Shown here: positions 42,367 through 54,624 of the stretch, one piece after another
Numbering within the stretch: position 1 is the first letter of the stretch
Layout of the letters: every line of letters begins with the position of its first letter
Source of the DNA: Papiliotrema nemorosa
Lineage: Eukaryota; Basidiomycota; Tremellomycetes; Tremellales; Rhynchogastremaceae
Direction of reading: 5' to 3'
DNA: 64,000 nucleotides
NCBI GenBank assembly: GCA_032158125.1
Contig: JASKOT010000022.1
Span: forward strand, 62,001 to 126,000
The notes under the pieces: model-generated
Told to the model about the DNA's origin: nothing
Database searches by the model: none
Seen by the model: the letters and a program-made list of their open reading frames with translations, nothing else
Translations under genes and position numbers: made by a program

Positions 42367-43623
42367 ATGGCGCTCATACCCGTCGGTGCTGCTCGTGATG
42401 CTGGTAGGCTGCCCCATCTCCCTGTCGAGCCTTGTCTGACCAACAGCCATTACCATCGGTCCTTTCAAACCATCGTAAATCCCTCGGCATCGATCGAGTG
42501 AACCTGACAATCCAGACGACCAGGATATGGCCCAGTTCTCTCATATCTGCAAGCAGCACAACTCGAGACACCGCTCAAGATACATCCTTTGCTCAACCTC
42601 AGAACTTGGGACCCGAAACCATACGGAAAGTATCTCGCCTGGAACTGTATCGAGGTGGGTCGGAACAGAGAGTAGATGGGCTAAAGTGTAGCATCCAATG
42701 TTTGCAGCTATTTGGGTAGATTATGATGGTATGGGAGATGGACGATAATTGAAGATCGCTGACGCGGAACTTCTATAGATACCGAAACGGTGAGTCTTCT
42801 CGCACAATCCGAATCTGCAAGACTGATCAGCAGGAATGTGAGCGCTTAGTCGGCGAGAGTGACTGGTAGGCTGATCCTTAGGGATCAAAGAACGAGGTCA
42901 ACCGGCCACCTCCCCTATCGTGGAAGAGTTGAATCTGGGGCATGTAGAGACAGGGTGGTCTGTGCGAGTGCGTAATAGGATGGTAAGCTGACCGTTACCC
43001 ATCCGCGCATAGCTGACTCTTAGGGTATTACCTGGTCTGTGGAGCTCAACAGAAATATAGTGCAGGCTGACTGTACAGTGAAGATGTCCTTTTCGCAATG
43101 TGAGTCCATTCGAGAGATGAATTTACGCACACCGCTGACGGCAGATACGACTTCTTTGCATCACCACGTACGGGGCTCTCTAAGTTAAGCCGGGGAAAGC
43201 TGATGTGGTAGTGTACGTCGATGAGTTGGGAGAAATGCGTACGTGACTCAAGCAATCGATGGGGAATCCAACTGACATCCGTTAGACCCTCGAGCGGTCA
43301 GAATCAGTAAGCTGACTGCGTCTCGATTCTGTTTAGCTGATCTGCGTAGTGGAACAGCAATAGTGCGCCGCTTGCCGGGCTTTGAACTGATGACAGTTTT
43401 GAGAAACGACGTATGGGATTCTTCGACTTGATGGAGGGATATCGTAAATCGGATGCGCTGGTAAGTCTCCCTCTTAACACATCCCGTGAAGAAGCTGAAG
43501 AACAGCTCGGTCAGACCTACTTTGATGGACTGCACAATGATCCGGAAAGTGTCGCACGACTAAAGAACAAGTACAACTTTCACAGTGCCAACTTGCTTCT
43601 CCTCCGACTCAACAATTGTTGAC
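42367..43623 (+). CDS. Orphan many-exon gene, function unknown
   Basis: I do not recognise this protein. Exons 42367-42403, 42447-42474 and 42516-42654 join in frame to MALIPVGAARDAAITIGPF, RPGYGPVLSYLQAAQ, LKIHPLLNLRTWDPKPYG and KYLAWNCIE. Two very short exons (42708-42715, 42779-42789) then give LFGYRN, and further exons give SPIVEELNLGHVETGWSVRV, MGITWSVELNRNIVQADC, YVDELGEMHPRAVRITDLRS and GTAIVRRLPGFELM. The last part (MGFFDLMEGYRKSDAL, then LGQTYFDGLHNDPESVAR and NKYNFHSANLLLLRLNN) lies in a frame one base off; see findings. About 250 globular residues, no signal peptide or membrane helix. Introns are mostly 41-53 bases. Gene reality is likely, exon details are tentative. Confidence 0.5.
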
Positions 43624-44002
43624 CTACTAATTCGGGTCATTCGGTGCGCGAGGCCTCGACTGAGTTGGGTCGTGGTAGAGGGTCGAGGGGGTTGGTTATT
43701 GTAGATCAGGGGTTAATCTGGGTGCATATTGTTCATACTGTTTGTGGATTGATCGTCACGCATGGTGCATACTTCGACTTGCTCTGTCATTTACTCTCCG
43801 AGCGTTGCTGATTAAACATTGTACTCATGCACCGCCGTCTCTTTAGCATCTGATCAGATGGAAGGATGGCCAAAAGTTGCCTCAGCTGTTTCGTCATAAA
43901 TGTCAAGTTTCATCTCTTTTGACATTTCCACCAGTATCTTGTTCATATTCAACCCGGTTCATCTGATAGTCCCAAGATCAGCCGAACGTGGGAGCTGAAA
44001 GC
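43624..44002. other. Intergenic region
   Basis: Between the orphan gene and IWR1 on the same strand. Nothing recognisable inside. Confidence 0.4.
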
Positions 44003-45318
44003 ATGACGGATACTATGCAGCCATACTCTACAACAGAGTATACGGTGCTGCGTATCAAGCGAAAGGCGACTGAACCACCTCTTTCTTCCTTAGGTCAATA
44101 TCTTCCTAACTTCCCCTTCGTTCGCCTCGATACACTCTAGAGGACTTCCATGATCCTTTTAGCTCCAGCTCTCTATACCTGGATGCTGATTTCCAGTGAT
44201 TGAGGGCGACTCTGGTCCAGCGAGGAAGCGGAGAGAGATCAAGGGTAGAGGAGTATTCCGATTGGCAGAGACTGTTCCAGATACTTGGAAAGGGACTGGA
44301 GCAGAGGAGATTACGCTCAAGGTGGGATACTCATTATCGCATGCGCTTCCCGGATGTCTGACAGGCAGGAACGTATACGGGGATTGCTGTCTGCAACAGG
44401 GGAGACCCCTGCTTTCGGGACTTCACCATCACGCATCACCAACCTGCCTTCACCTGCTCCGACCTCTGTACCCACCCAGACGCCCGCGGTAGACTCGCCG
44501 AGGGAGGTGGCCTCTACACCTATACAATCACCTCCGACATCAGCCTTGAGCCCCTTACCTGGTCAATCTACAAAACAGATGCGATATCGAGTGGTTCCAC
44601 CCCCTTCACGTCAACGGGGCAACTTTCAGTCTATCCCTCCAAGAGTGATGACCTATGCCGAGTGAGCTATCCGCTTCTCTCTTCCTTCCTGTACGCGCTC
44701 ATGTGCTCATGGAAAGCGAAAAATCTGGGAAACCCTTGACGTTTGTCGATGCGGAAGCTATAGCGTCAAGTTCCGCCGGACCGTCTAGGAAAGAATCCTT
44801 ACCTTCAATGGAAGAGCAAAAAGAAATGGCTCCGTTCTTGTCCATGCTTGAAGATGTGCTAAAACGTGAGTCAAGTCCTCCGCTCGTCCGGTGGGCTGAT
44901 GGTAGTGGAGAATAAACCCGTGTCAGGGTCTGTCAGTCGAGCTTCGGGAAAGGACGATGGGGAGACATACGTATATGACCTATATTACAAGGATGTCCGA
45001 CCTACTTCGACGCCTCTACCTCTTGGGATGGGCGACGGCGTGCATATTGGCGCCCTGTGAGTCTCTACTCCGTTAATCGCTGACGAAAGACTGGGATACG
45101 GCGACGATGAGGATGATGATGGTTCTGATGTCTCTGAACCTGAGGATGAAGCCGATGAAGATAGCAACGATGAGGACTATTACCGCAACGACTATCCGGA
45201 AGATGAAGATGCAGATGAGGACATGCAAGGCTTCAGGGACGCCTTTGACGATAGTGACGACGAGGATTACAATGACACGGGAGATGGGGGTGAGCCAGGG
45301 TTGTGGGATTATAGGTGA
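44003..45318 (+). CDS. IWR1: RNA polymerase II nuclear import factor Iwr1
   Basis: Iwr1 (SLC7A6OS-like) binds assembled RNA polymerase II and directs it into the nucleus. The N-terminal family block LRIKRKATEPPLSSLVIEGD is formed across the first intron (exon 1 starts at 44003, MTDTMQPYSTTEYTV). GRGVFRLAETVPDTW follows, then a disordered Ser/Pro/Thr stretch. Near the C-terminus come YVYDLYYKDVRP and the acidic hallmark block HIGALLGYGDDEDDD, SNDEDYYRNDYPEDED and FRDAFDDSDDEDYND, ending GLWDYR. Short introns interrupt before the acidic tail. The length of about 340 residues is normal. Ends 40 bases from the convergent Tcd gene. Confidence 0.85.
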
Positions 45319-45357
45319 TTCATGAGTGATGATACTATACTATAATTCGATGCAAGA

Positions 45358-47023
45358 TCATGCCGTTCTGTACGCTACAATCTTTCTCGTCTCTTCCTGG
45401 CGCTTTCTCACCACTGCACATTTATCCTCTCCCCAGACTTCCTCTACGCTCTTTCCAGCTATCAAACACTCTGCCTCGTGTCGCTTGGCATCGGCCGGAC
45501 TCATGATGACCACATTGTCGGGTAACAGCGGTCGGTCCTTTTCCCACCTACACGCCTGTGGTTTGGGCAGGACGATATGCGGTGGGAAGGAAGATTTGCC
45601 AAAGTTGATATCCTCATATATCAATCCGATATCGTCCGAAGTCACCTCTATCGTCTCTTGCAACTTCATACCCTTGACGCGTGCCTCCCTCTCAGACAGG
45701 TTGGACCGGATCGAGGCGTAGGTCTTTTTCCGCCCTTTGATAGCTAGCGGTTCGGTTAATGGAGTTCCAGCGAGGTCCAGAATGATATAGGTCGCAATGT
45801 TCAGTCCAAATATGGCGGGAAGGGGCCCAAGAACAGGCAAAATGCGGACTCTAAAGTCGTCGAATGCCTGGAGTTCCTTCACTTTGCCCTTTGCGAATTC
45901 TTCTTCCGGGAGAGGGAGGAGTTTGACCTCGCCAGGTGTTTCCGTCGAGTAGACCACCCTACTATCAGTTGCATCAGGATTGCGACGTACGGTATACCAC
46001 TGGCCACGCCGTTGATACGCAGTCTGCGGCGGACTGAACGGGCCAAAGGGTCTTCGTAGGTTTCTGAGATGTCGCTATAGGTGAGAAGTGATATTTTAGG
46101 GGTACCTACGCAATCTGTATCCTCGTTGGATCCCGCTTGGCACCGGAGCCCATGCTCGAAAACACCTTGATTCCGCTCTTGGCGCAAGAAGCGAGAAGGT
46201 CGACCTTGGAATCGATATTATCAATCGCATCCACGACCCAATCCGCCCCCTTTAGAAGCTTGTCCCCGTCTCCCTTGCGCCAGAGACCGACATGTATGTC
46301 GATTCTGATGTCAGTGCCGGTCTTTTATAAGACTCACTGTGCCCAAGGTGCGATCTTTTTGAGAAACTTTTGCATCGCGACGACTTTGGGTGTACCGACA
46401 TCTTCCAGCGTTGCGCAACAATGTCTGTTGAGCGAGGAAAGGGTTGTCAGGTCAAACTGAGATCAGCTGGAAACACTCTATATGTCCTACATCAATGAGC
46501 AGCATCTTGCTGATCCCACTATCGGTTAGCACTGCCCATGTCCTGGCGGCATACACCTACCTCCTCAGTAACATCAAAGCACACCAACTTCCGACTCCTC
46601 CACATCCGACGACGACCACATACCCCTCTCGAACTTTGGCCATACCCTCTTCCCCTAAAAAGTTGTAATTCCTCGTCAACTACCATCAGTTCAGCCTGAG
46701 GACAACTTTACACCCACCTGCTCACGAATCAAACCCTCGTCAAACTCCCCTTTAGCCCATTCCTTGACTCGCTTTCCTGTCGGCGTATCCACCCCTCTAG
46801 CAAATGTCTCTGCTCTTTCTTCGGGACTAGCAAGTCCACTTCCAGCTCTTGATTTCTCCCACTGTTCAACGTCTTCCCCTACTTGTCGTTTGAGCTTCTC
46901 GGTTCGATGTTCGCGTCGAAGAGACTGAAAAGTGAGAATGACGGAAGTTGTCGCTATGGCGCTCGCCAGAGCTGTCAAGGCTAGAGTTTGGCTCTGCGAT
47001 ATGTTTGATGGAAATATGGCCAT
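45358..47023 (-). CDS. tRNA threonylcarbamoyladenosine dehydratase (Tcd1/Tcd2 type)
   Basis: E1-like ATP-dependent enzyme that cyclises t6A to ct6A at position 37 of tRNAs reading ANN codons; yeast Tcd1/Tcd2 sit on the mitochondrial outer membrane. The N-terminus has one membrane helix (ALTALASAIATTSVILTF) followed by a charged region. Catalytic-domain blocks are RNYNFLGEEGMAKVREGYV, VVVGCGGVGSWCALMLLRSG (ATP site), KVDLLASCAKSGIKVFSSMG, GAKRDPTRIQIADISETYEDP, and ARSVRRRLRINGV. The C-terminal half (VKLLPLPEEEFAKG to VRKRQEETRKIVAYRTA) matches fungal Tcd extensions. Several introns of 40-60 bases. I cannot tell Tcd1 from Tcd2. Confidence 0.85.
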
Positions 47024-47282
47024 CTTTTACCATCCAATTTGTGCTATGGGCGATGCAAATTGAGCAAGATGACACCAAGATGAAAGTCTAGAATCAGGAT
47101 GCAAAGTGCCGAAATATTATCATTTGGACAATCAATCTTGCGTCACCTCGTCGGCAGGCGATCCCCTTCAATATACATTCCCTCTTACCTCTCTTCTATC
47201 CATCAAAACCTATTCTGGCTCTGCTGGCTTGAGCTGCTAGCGGTACTAGGAGATCCTGGAGAGTCGCAACGTGCCTGGCGCC

Positions 47283-49178
47283 ATGGTCCAGCCGTCATTT
47301 TCCCACCCTCGAGATGCCGACAACGAAAAGACGGTCTCTCCTACTCAACCACTGGACACTTTTTTAGACAATCAACACCAATCTTACTTTGAAGAGCTGT
47401 ACAGATCCGAAGCCGCCTGTCTATGCATCTTAAGGTATCTCATCTTTATGTTCCAAGCTGATGAAAGACTCCTTCCGCCAGTATGCAGGCACATCATTCT
47501 ACACAATTTGTGGACCTATGCCCCTGTTCGCGCCGTCGAGCTCAAGGCGTTCTGTCAGATCGACCCGCTCTATCCTCTTGACCAGTTTGTTATACGCTGA
47601 GATGTGCAGCTGACGGTAGGGTAGAGACCATCGTCAAGCCCGCGTTACAGCGGAAGATTCTGCATTCGATTGAACATAAGAAGAGGAGGATGGTCTGGCC
47701 TTTTAACGAGACTTTCAAGCACGGCTTGAGAAACGCTTTGACCGGGCAGTACGTCTGTGTATTTCAATCAGGGTATCGCTGATATATCAGGGGGACATCA
47801 AACGCGTTCGGGGTGCCCTTTGAACGCGGGCATGGGGATCCGGCACCTACGACAGAAGAGTTGATAACGTTCGGCGAAGACACCTGGGAGGTGGGCTATC
47901 TATCCCGAGCCGACAAAGAGGTCGACTGATTATAGTCAATTCTAAAGTATATGGTGTCTTCTGGCCTGAGTGGAGGATTGAAAGTCGCCAAACCGAAGAG
48001 ACAGGTCTTGCAGCTTTTACTGGCAAGCGGGCTTATGGCGGATCCGTAAGTCTCTTCCGCCGTGAAAGCTTATCGTAGATATGACGCTACTGGACAGAGA
48101 CCATCTCTGGAGAGATTGACCATCACTTCGAAAGGATTTCAATTCCTGCTCGAGGATCGGCAGACTCAACTATGGCAGATTTTGATGTACTACCTCACAT
48201 CGAAAGAGGTAAGTCTCCGCATACAAAGTGCGTGCTGACATCAGGCAAACTCAGAGAGATCAGCGGTCATTCTCTCCGTCTACTTTACGCTAGGTTGTAT
48301 GCAGCTTGGTCAGGTACGTGGCATGCGTAGAAGACAGCTGATACACAGGATTATTCCGCTTCGCAGTCTTTCCCACAGGCGTTGTCTGCGCTGGACGACC
48401 TGGAATCTTATGGCTTTATATATCGGCGAGAACGGACCAACGATCAGCCATCAGACCAGTTCTACCCCACTCACCTTGCCACTTCGCTGTGTTCGGGTGA
48501 TGCAGTCAGCTCGGGCAGTCAGTCTGCGGACGATAAGCGGTTCTTGATATTGGAGACAAATTACAAAATCTACGCTTACACTTGTGAGCTATCAATCACG
48601 TTGTACGACTCGGGACTAATCCAAGCCAATGAGCTTGAAATTGCGATTCTTAATCTCTTTGTGGACATCAAGATAAGATATCCAAACTTGGTAGTAGGCA
48701 AGCTGGATCGATCCCATGTCAAAGCGGCCATGGAGAAGGGCATCTCGGCTCAACAGGTGGGTCCACGCAAAAGTTGAAGCAGAGGATCGGCTGATGATCA
48801 GATTATAAGTTACCTCGGCAGTCACGCGCATATCCAAATGTATGCTACGGTAGGTCATCCTCTCTATGCTGAGCTGAAGAAAGCCACCGCCTTTGCTCCA
48901 CCCGACAATAGTGGATCAGCTGCATCTATGGGATAGGGAGAGAAATCGTCTCAAGACAGAAGAAGGTGGGTTGCCACCTTATCCCATAACTGACAATAGC
49001 GGTTATGTTCGAGTTTTTCTCTAAAGACTTGTACGACGATACCCTTGACGAGATACGACGATATGGGGAGCCATTACTCGCTTTACCTCAGACAAAGCAT
49101 CTGTTCATCGACCCTGCTATCAAGGACGCCATAAGGGATTTTGTTGTGCGGCAACAGAGGCAACTCCGAGGTCAATGA
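47283..49178 (+). CDS. TFB2: TFIIH core subunit Tfb2 (p52)
   Basis: Tfb2 anchors and stimulates the XPB/Ssl2 helicase within TFIIH in transcription and nucleotide excision repair. Family blocks across about ten exons: LYRSEAACLCILRLLPPV, VRAVELKAFCQ, HKKRRMVWPFNETFKHGLRN, TEELITFGEDTWESILKYM, KRQVLQLLLASGLM, RLTITSKGFQFLLEDRQTQ, DDLESYGFIYRRE, KRFLILETNYKIYAYT, QANELEIAILNLFVDIKIRYP, VGKLDRSHVKAAMEKGISAQQ, IISYLGSHAHIQMY and IVDQLHLWDRERNRLK, ending FVVRQQRQLRGQ. All are in the usual order, so the gene is complete. The ATG at 47283 (MVQPSFSHP) is the first in the frame. Confidence 0.92.
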
Positions 49179-49691
49179 GCTATCAAGGGGCTATCATTCT
49201 GGGTCTTTCTGTTGATGATGTTCTTTCTGTTGTATCTTAACTTCCTCTGTAGCGCAAACAGGCTCCAACAGATGTATGTTCTGGGTTTCCTTTGCACGAA
49301 CACATCCAGGTCAGTGGCAAATATGGCGACCCCCTACACATTCCACCTTTCCCCTCAGCTTGCTCTTCAAGAGCCGTATCTCGCTCGCCCTTTTGCCCTG
49401 TTTCAGCCAGTGACACGTATTCTTGCATGGAGATGATGCTGAGTCCCCCAAAAAAGGGCGCGTCGGCCAATCGATTGACCCCAGATCGAAGGTTGCGAAC
49501 ACAACTGACATCTCAGCCTCCTCCGTCGCGCTAAGCCTGTTCATTAGTCATGTGGAGGAAACCGCCCTGCGTGCAAGTCGAGTCGACGTGAGAAGATTTA
49601 TTCTCTCTTTACTCTCACTTCCACAAGCTCTACACTCGAAATCGCGAAAACATTTTGATCGAGCAAAACATAACCTTTCAAACCGTTCATC
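49179..49691. other. Intergenic region
   Basis: Between TFB2 and the small membrane protein gene, same strand. CT-rich leader before 49692. No gene or clear motif. Confidence 0.4.
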
Positions 49692-50398
49692 ATGTCTGAA
49701 CACCCTGCTTCCCCCGGTGACAATTGCACGGTCACCTCACAAACCGTCTCTTACGAGTCGGTCGTCTTCAATTTCATCTGTCAGTTTTTCCAACGAGCGG
49801 TCAAAGGGTGAGTCATGTCGATCTCCTTCTGACTCGTACTCATGGGGACAGATACAAAATCTTGTCGAGTTTCCGATACTCTGCTTCGATGCCTGATCGA
49901 TTATTCTTCGCTTTTGGATGTATCGCCTGGATGCAATTTGCGACCTGGTTCTTGGTCAAAGGTCCACGACGAACCCACAACAACAAGTAAGCACCCCAGT
50001 AGCCCGATTGAGTTGAGCTGATCAGTACTCGTAGGGGTAGCTCTGACATCCTTTTATCCGAATTTGGTCCCTTGGTCATCTTCGTCGGTGCCGGCATCAG
50101 TTTCCTCGTCTACCTCTACCTCTTGTGCGCCACCACGGGATCGTGGTCTTTGATCGATATCTGCGCTTTGGGAGGAATCATCACCTCTTGTATGGCCTCG
50201 ACGGACCTGGTGTCAGACTGCTGGGTCAAAGATAGAGATGGGGAATTACGACGGGTGGTGTTCATGCAACCGGCAAGGATGAGGTACGCGTACGAGACGT
50301 TGGAAGCGGAACAGGCGCATGAGGAGCATCGAGAGGAATGGGAAGAGTTTTGGTTTGGCCCTCGGGTGAAAGTCAACAAGGTCAAAGAGGACGTGTAG
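49692..50398 (+). CDS. Small membrane protein (3-4 TM), unknown
   Basis: Three exons give about 205 residues. A polar N-terminus (MSEHPASPGDNCTVTSQTV) leads to a region around FNFICQFFQRAVKGYKILSS; helices follow at RLFFAFGCIAWMQFATWFLV, LVIFVGAGISFLVYLYLLC and IDICALGGIITSCMAST. The C-terminus is charged and likely cytosolic (ETLEAEQAHEEHREEWEEFW, then PRVKVNKVKEDV). The exon joins at AAAGG/A and CAACAA/T keep the frame. I do not recognise a family. It is not obviously related to the small membrane proteins at 56-60 kb. Confidence 0.65.
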
Positions 50399-51464
50399 GA
50401 GGTGATGGCTGGTTTTGGCGGGTTGCGATATGCCGTGTCTCTGCGTTGTCTCTTCATTGTTTCTTGACTGATTGTTTGTCTTCGTTCTTTGATAGACTTG
50501 ACATTATTGCCGTCTCCAGGGTGCCCTGTAGAGTATTCGTTTGTCATGTTATGCCGCTTGCCCTGATGCCCTCGTTTGTCAGTGCGACCTTTGGAAGTGG
50601 AAGCGATCGATTTCTGTTCTTCGACAAGACTGTCGCAACCGTGAGCTCCTATCGTGCGTTGTTCATCCGCACTGCCACAATCAATTGTGCTCAGCTGCCA
50701 TCGTTATTCGGGGGATTGAGACGTCATGGTGAACCTTTCTAATCGTATCTATCACCTCGAAAAACACACTGAGATGCCGAAATGATGCTAGCCAAGCCAA
50801 AGTGCACTAGACCCGTTGCCGCGGGGAGTGGGAGAGTGGAGCAAAGGGACGTCATTCGGGAAATAGAGTAAAGGGCTCAAGGCGAAAGAGCAGAGGGTGA
50901 TCCCTATGACACATTCATTTCAGGGTCCTCTTCTTTGTGATGCGCAGATCTCGGGACACCCTTTTTAGCACCGAAATAAATGCATCCCATTCACTGCACA
51001 TACACAAACATCCAAAACACCCCTATCTACACCCACCTTTTTTTTCTTCCACTTCTCACACTCGACACTCACCCACTTGTTCACTCGTCGAAAGGAGGAC
51101 AACGACTACAGGTGGTATCGAGTTGAACGTGGTCTCGAGACGATCAGGTGAGTGTTGTTTCTCTTCCGTTTCAAAGGGGTACGAGTCTGGACCTCTGTCG
51201 ATCACCAGAAGGCAGAGAGACTCGATTTTCTGGGGTGGCTGGTGTTCAAATGAAAAGTGATCATCATTCGATCGGATGGCTGTCAACTGGAAAGCCAGCA
51301 GTTGTCCTCGATCTGAGCGGGGAGAGATCATCATCATCCGCTGTCGCCCTCCTCCTCCTTTTTCATTTCTCTCTCAACCCTTCCACACCCGCTGACTGGT
51401 AGCTCAAATATAATCTCATTGCGGACAACCTCCTTCTTCAACCCTTGGTGGGACCCTCGTCGAC
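50399..51464. promoter_or_regulatory. Promoter and leader of the CSC1-like gene
   Basis: About 1.07 kb upstream of the channel gene. A long CT/CA-rich leader covers 51000-51080, including nine T in a row near 51039. A probable leader intron is listed separately. No other gene seen. Confidence 0.45.
51148..51402 (+). other. Putative 5'-leader intron of the CSC1-like gene
   Basis: Donor AG/GTGAGT at 51148 and a GCTGACTGGTAG acceptor with branch site at 51391-51402, 63 bases before the ATG. At 255 bases it is far longer than the coding introns here. Confidence 0.45.
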
Positions 51465-54124
51465 ATGAACACCAACGCCGACACCAATGCTGCGACGACG
51501 CCGTCGTTTGTCGCAGCCCTCGTCACGGCTGCAATCACCGTGGGGGTGTTTACAGCAGCATGGCTCTATCTTCACAGCCGGAAAGACCTCAACAGGGTCT
51601 TCCAACCCCGAACCGAACTCGCCCCAGAAGGCAAACGACCCCCACCCTTACCTCGGAATATCATAGGATATTGGCGGACAGTGTTTAGCGTCCCAGACCA
51701 AGATGTGATTGTCGCCAACGGAGTTGATGCCTACTTGTTTATCCGATTCCTCAAGGTCTTCGGTATCCAAATGCTCGTCCCATATGTTATTCTCACCTTT
51801 GCCATCTGTGTACCCATCTCGTGAGTGCGCTCTTCATTCCATCGCTGAATTTAGCGTCTACTCGCCCAATTCTGGCCAGATTGGACTGAACAAGCTTTCA
51901 TTCGGAAACGTCCCTGCATCCAACCAAGCTCGACACGTCGGCCACCTCCTCGTCGCGCTCATTCTAATGGGATGGACCATGTACCTCTTGTGGAGAGAAT
52001 ACAACCACTTTGTCGAGATTCGACAACAATGGCTCTCTTCCAGCCAACACATGTCCCTCGCTCGAACTCGAACCATCGCACTCAGCAACCTCCCCGACAA
52101 CCTCAACTCCGAGTCCTCCATCCGAGAGCACGGTGGTGTCGTCTCTCGACTCACTGGCCCTCTTGGCCCCCGACCGTCCAACGTTACCGAGGGAACAGTG
52201 GTCGCGAATGGAAGCCACACGCCTGAAGATGACAGCACATCGGGTGGCATCCGACAAGTTTGGACGACGAAAAAGGTCAAGCCCATCGAGGGTGTCTGGG
52301 AGGACCGAGATGCCGAATGCGCTCGATTGGAAGCTGGTTCAAGCAAGCTTGCAAAATTGGCAAACAAAAACCAACTCAAGGGAAAGACCCCAGAGAAGAC
52401 TGGTCAGTCCTCCCTATCACTGCAAGACGATATTGACAACAGGCCAATACGACACTGAGAACGCCAACGGGTACATTGCCGACCGATTTGTTCTCCCCAA
52501 GAAGCGACCTACCTGGAAGCAAGGTTTCCTCGGGCTCATCGGGAAGAAGATGGACCTCGAAACCTCGCCCGCGTTCATCGCTGAGAAGAATGCCGAGTTG
52601 GAAAAGCTTCGAGCCGACATTGGATCCCTCGAGCCTGGAAACGCAGCCTTTGTCCGATTCGGTTCGCAGACTGAAGCCCACGCTTTTGCGCGGCTCATCT
52701 CCAGCACTGACAAGAAGAACCGACTTATCGGTACCCAAGTGGAAGTTGTTCCCGAAGACATTGAATGGTCCAACATCAGCATGAGCGCCTACCAACGAAA
52801 GATCCGAACAATCATCTCGTGGAGTCTCACGATTGGTCTGATTATCATTTGGGCTATTCCCGTCGCGTTTGTCGGTATCGTCAGTAATGTCGATACTCTT
52901 TGTTCTAAAGCCTCATGGCTCGCTTGGATTTGCACGAACAGCACGGTCAAGGGGATCATCAAAGGTGTCCTACCACCTGCCCTTTTGGCCGTCCTGTTTA
53001 TGCTTCTTCCCATCGTTCTTCGAATCTGGGTCAAATTGCAGGGAGAGATCTTGCGAAGCCAAATCGAGCTCAAATTATTCTCTCGATTCTGGTTGTTCCA
53101 GGTAATTCACGGTTTCCTCATCGTCACCGTGGCTTCCGGATTGATCTCGGCTCTCAGCAACATTGACGAAATGGCCGGTCAAGTACCTACGCTTCTCGCC
53201 GAAAAGCTGCCCAACGCATCCATCTTCTTCCTGACCTTCATCTTGGTGTCCACTTTCACTGCGGCGGCCAAAGCGTACTCTCGAGCCATTCCCACCGCCA
53301 TGTTCGCCCTCAGCCATATCCTCGCCGGCAACACGCCCAGAAAGGTGTTCATGAAAAAGTACAAGATGGATCAATTCATGTGGGCGACAACATGGCCACC
53401 AATCTGCCTCTTGATAGTCATTTGCGTCGTTTACTCGGTCATCCAGCCAGTCATCACGCTCCTTACCATGGTTGCCTTCATCTTCCTCTATGCTGCCCAC
53501 AAGTACCTCTTGTTCTGGACCACCGATCAACCGGACTCGCTCGAGACGGGTGGCATGTTCTACATCAAGGCTCTCCGAACCGTCTTTGTCGGTCTCTACC
53601 TCGAGGGCATCTGTCTCGCTGGACTGTTCTTCCTCCTTCCGGACGGAAACGACTCCTCAAAGCGGGCCAAGGCTGGTCTCGCTTGTGGTGTCATCATGGT
53701 GATCATGATCGTCGCCGTCGCCGCGCTTCAGATTTACATTGACTGGTTCCGATTCAAAAAGGACTACCTCGTTTACGCTCATTCGTCGACCACTGTCAAG
53801 CACAGCCTGTCCAAGACTGGCTTGGAGAAGAATGGTCAGGCTCCAACTCAACCCGACGAGGAGCACGCAAATGCCGGACCCGAGCACGGTAACACCACTG
53901 GGCTGCACGAGCAAGCTTTTGACCACCCAGCCTTGTGGAAGAAGCAGCCTACCATCTGGTTGGCCGAGGACCCTCTTGGTATTGGCAAGTTTGAGTCGGC
54001 TCGAATTAATGACGCTGGTGTTGAGAGTTCAATCGAGTATGCTACGATGACGGAGAAGGGCAAGGTTGATGTGTCGCGAGGACCCCCTGATGAGGCTTGG
54101 TACGGTGGATACACTGCTCAGTAG
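51465..54124 (+). CDS. CSC1/OSCA/TMEM63-type cation channel protein
   Basis: Hyperosmolality-gated, calcium-permeable channel family (yeast Csc1, Rsn1, Phm7), in plasma or organelle membranes. Three exons with two short introns (about 34 and 40 bases) give about 860 residues. An N-terminal helix (VAALVTAAITVGVFTAAWLY) and RSN1_TM region lead to HLLVALILMGWTMYLL, then the cytosolic PHM7_cyt part (TIALSNLPDNLNSE, FVRFGSQTEAHAFARLISS, EDIEWSNI), and the RSN1_7TM core from TIISWSLTIGLIIIWAIPVA through EILRSQIELKLFSRFWLFQV, KAYSRAIPTAMFALSHI, KMDQFMWATTWPP and KYLLFWTTDQPDSLETGG. The C-terminal tail is cytosolic and ends DEAWYGGYTAQ. A large complete member. Confidence 0.93.
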
Positions 54125-54624
54125 GCGGTCGGCGAAGATGGCGAGTTTGATACGATGATTTAGCGATCCATAGTCTATAATACACGAGCGACAGTCATGA
54201 ATAATGCACGAGTGCGTAAAATCTTGCAGGTCATCACGTCGAGCCCGGTCAGATGGTTGTACCAGGATGAAGTGGATGGGCGAGTCGCGCCTGAAAGGGG
54301 AAATCCGGTGGAATCCTGTTGACAGCTCAAACGCATATCGTATTCGAGTTTCAGCCAACACACCATATAACCATCCTTCGCCTGCATACCACACGACCGA
54401 CGCCTTGCATATACCAGGGAGATCGGGCGCCAAGAGGCCAATCAAGCACTCGATACGGCTACCTACACTCACCTCGCCAACTCTCCACACCGGTTCGCTT
54501 CACGTTTCAGCTCTTTGTCATTCTTCACTCTTCTCTCTGCTCCTTTGCTATCCTTTCCACCTCGCCTTTGGCGATTTCTTCTCGCTCCACTGCTCGAAAC
54601 CCTTCGCAGTGTCTAGTCTATACG
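54125..54624. promoter_or_regulatory. Intergenic region before SGF29
   Basis: Holds the 3' end of the channel gene and, from about 54480, a strongly CT-rich leader (CTTTGTCATTCTTCACTC and on) for SGF29. No gene seen. Confidence 0.4.

Noticed and set aside
42066..42398. 110-residue plus-strand frame before the orphan gene
   Set aside because: Composition is leader-like and pyrimidine-rich, and it conflicts with the better exon chain starting at 42367.
51709..52458. A 249-residue plus-strand frame beginning MSPTELMPTCLSD
   Set aside because: It includes the first CSC1-like intron as read-through; the true exon from about 51855 shares its frame only after splicing from 51465.
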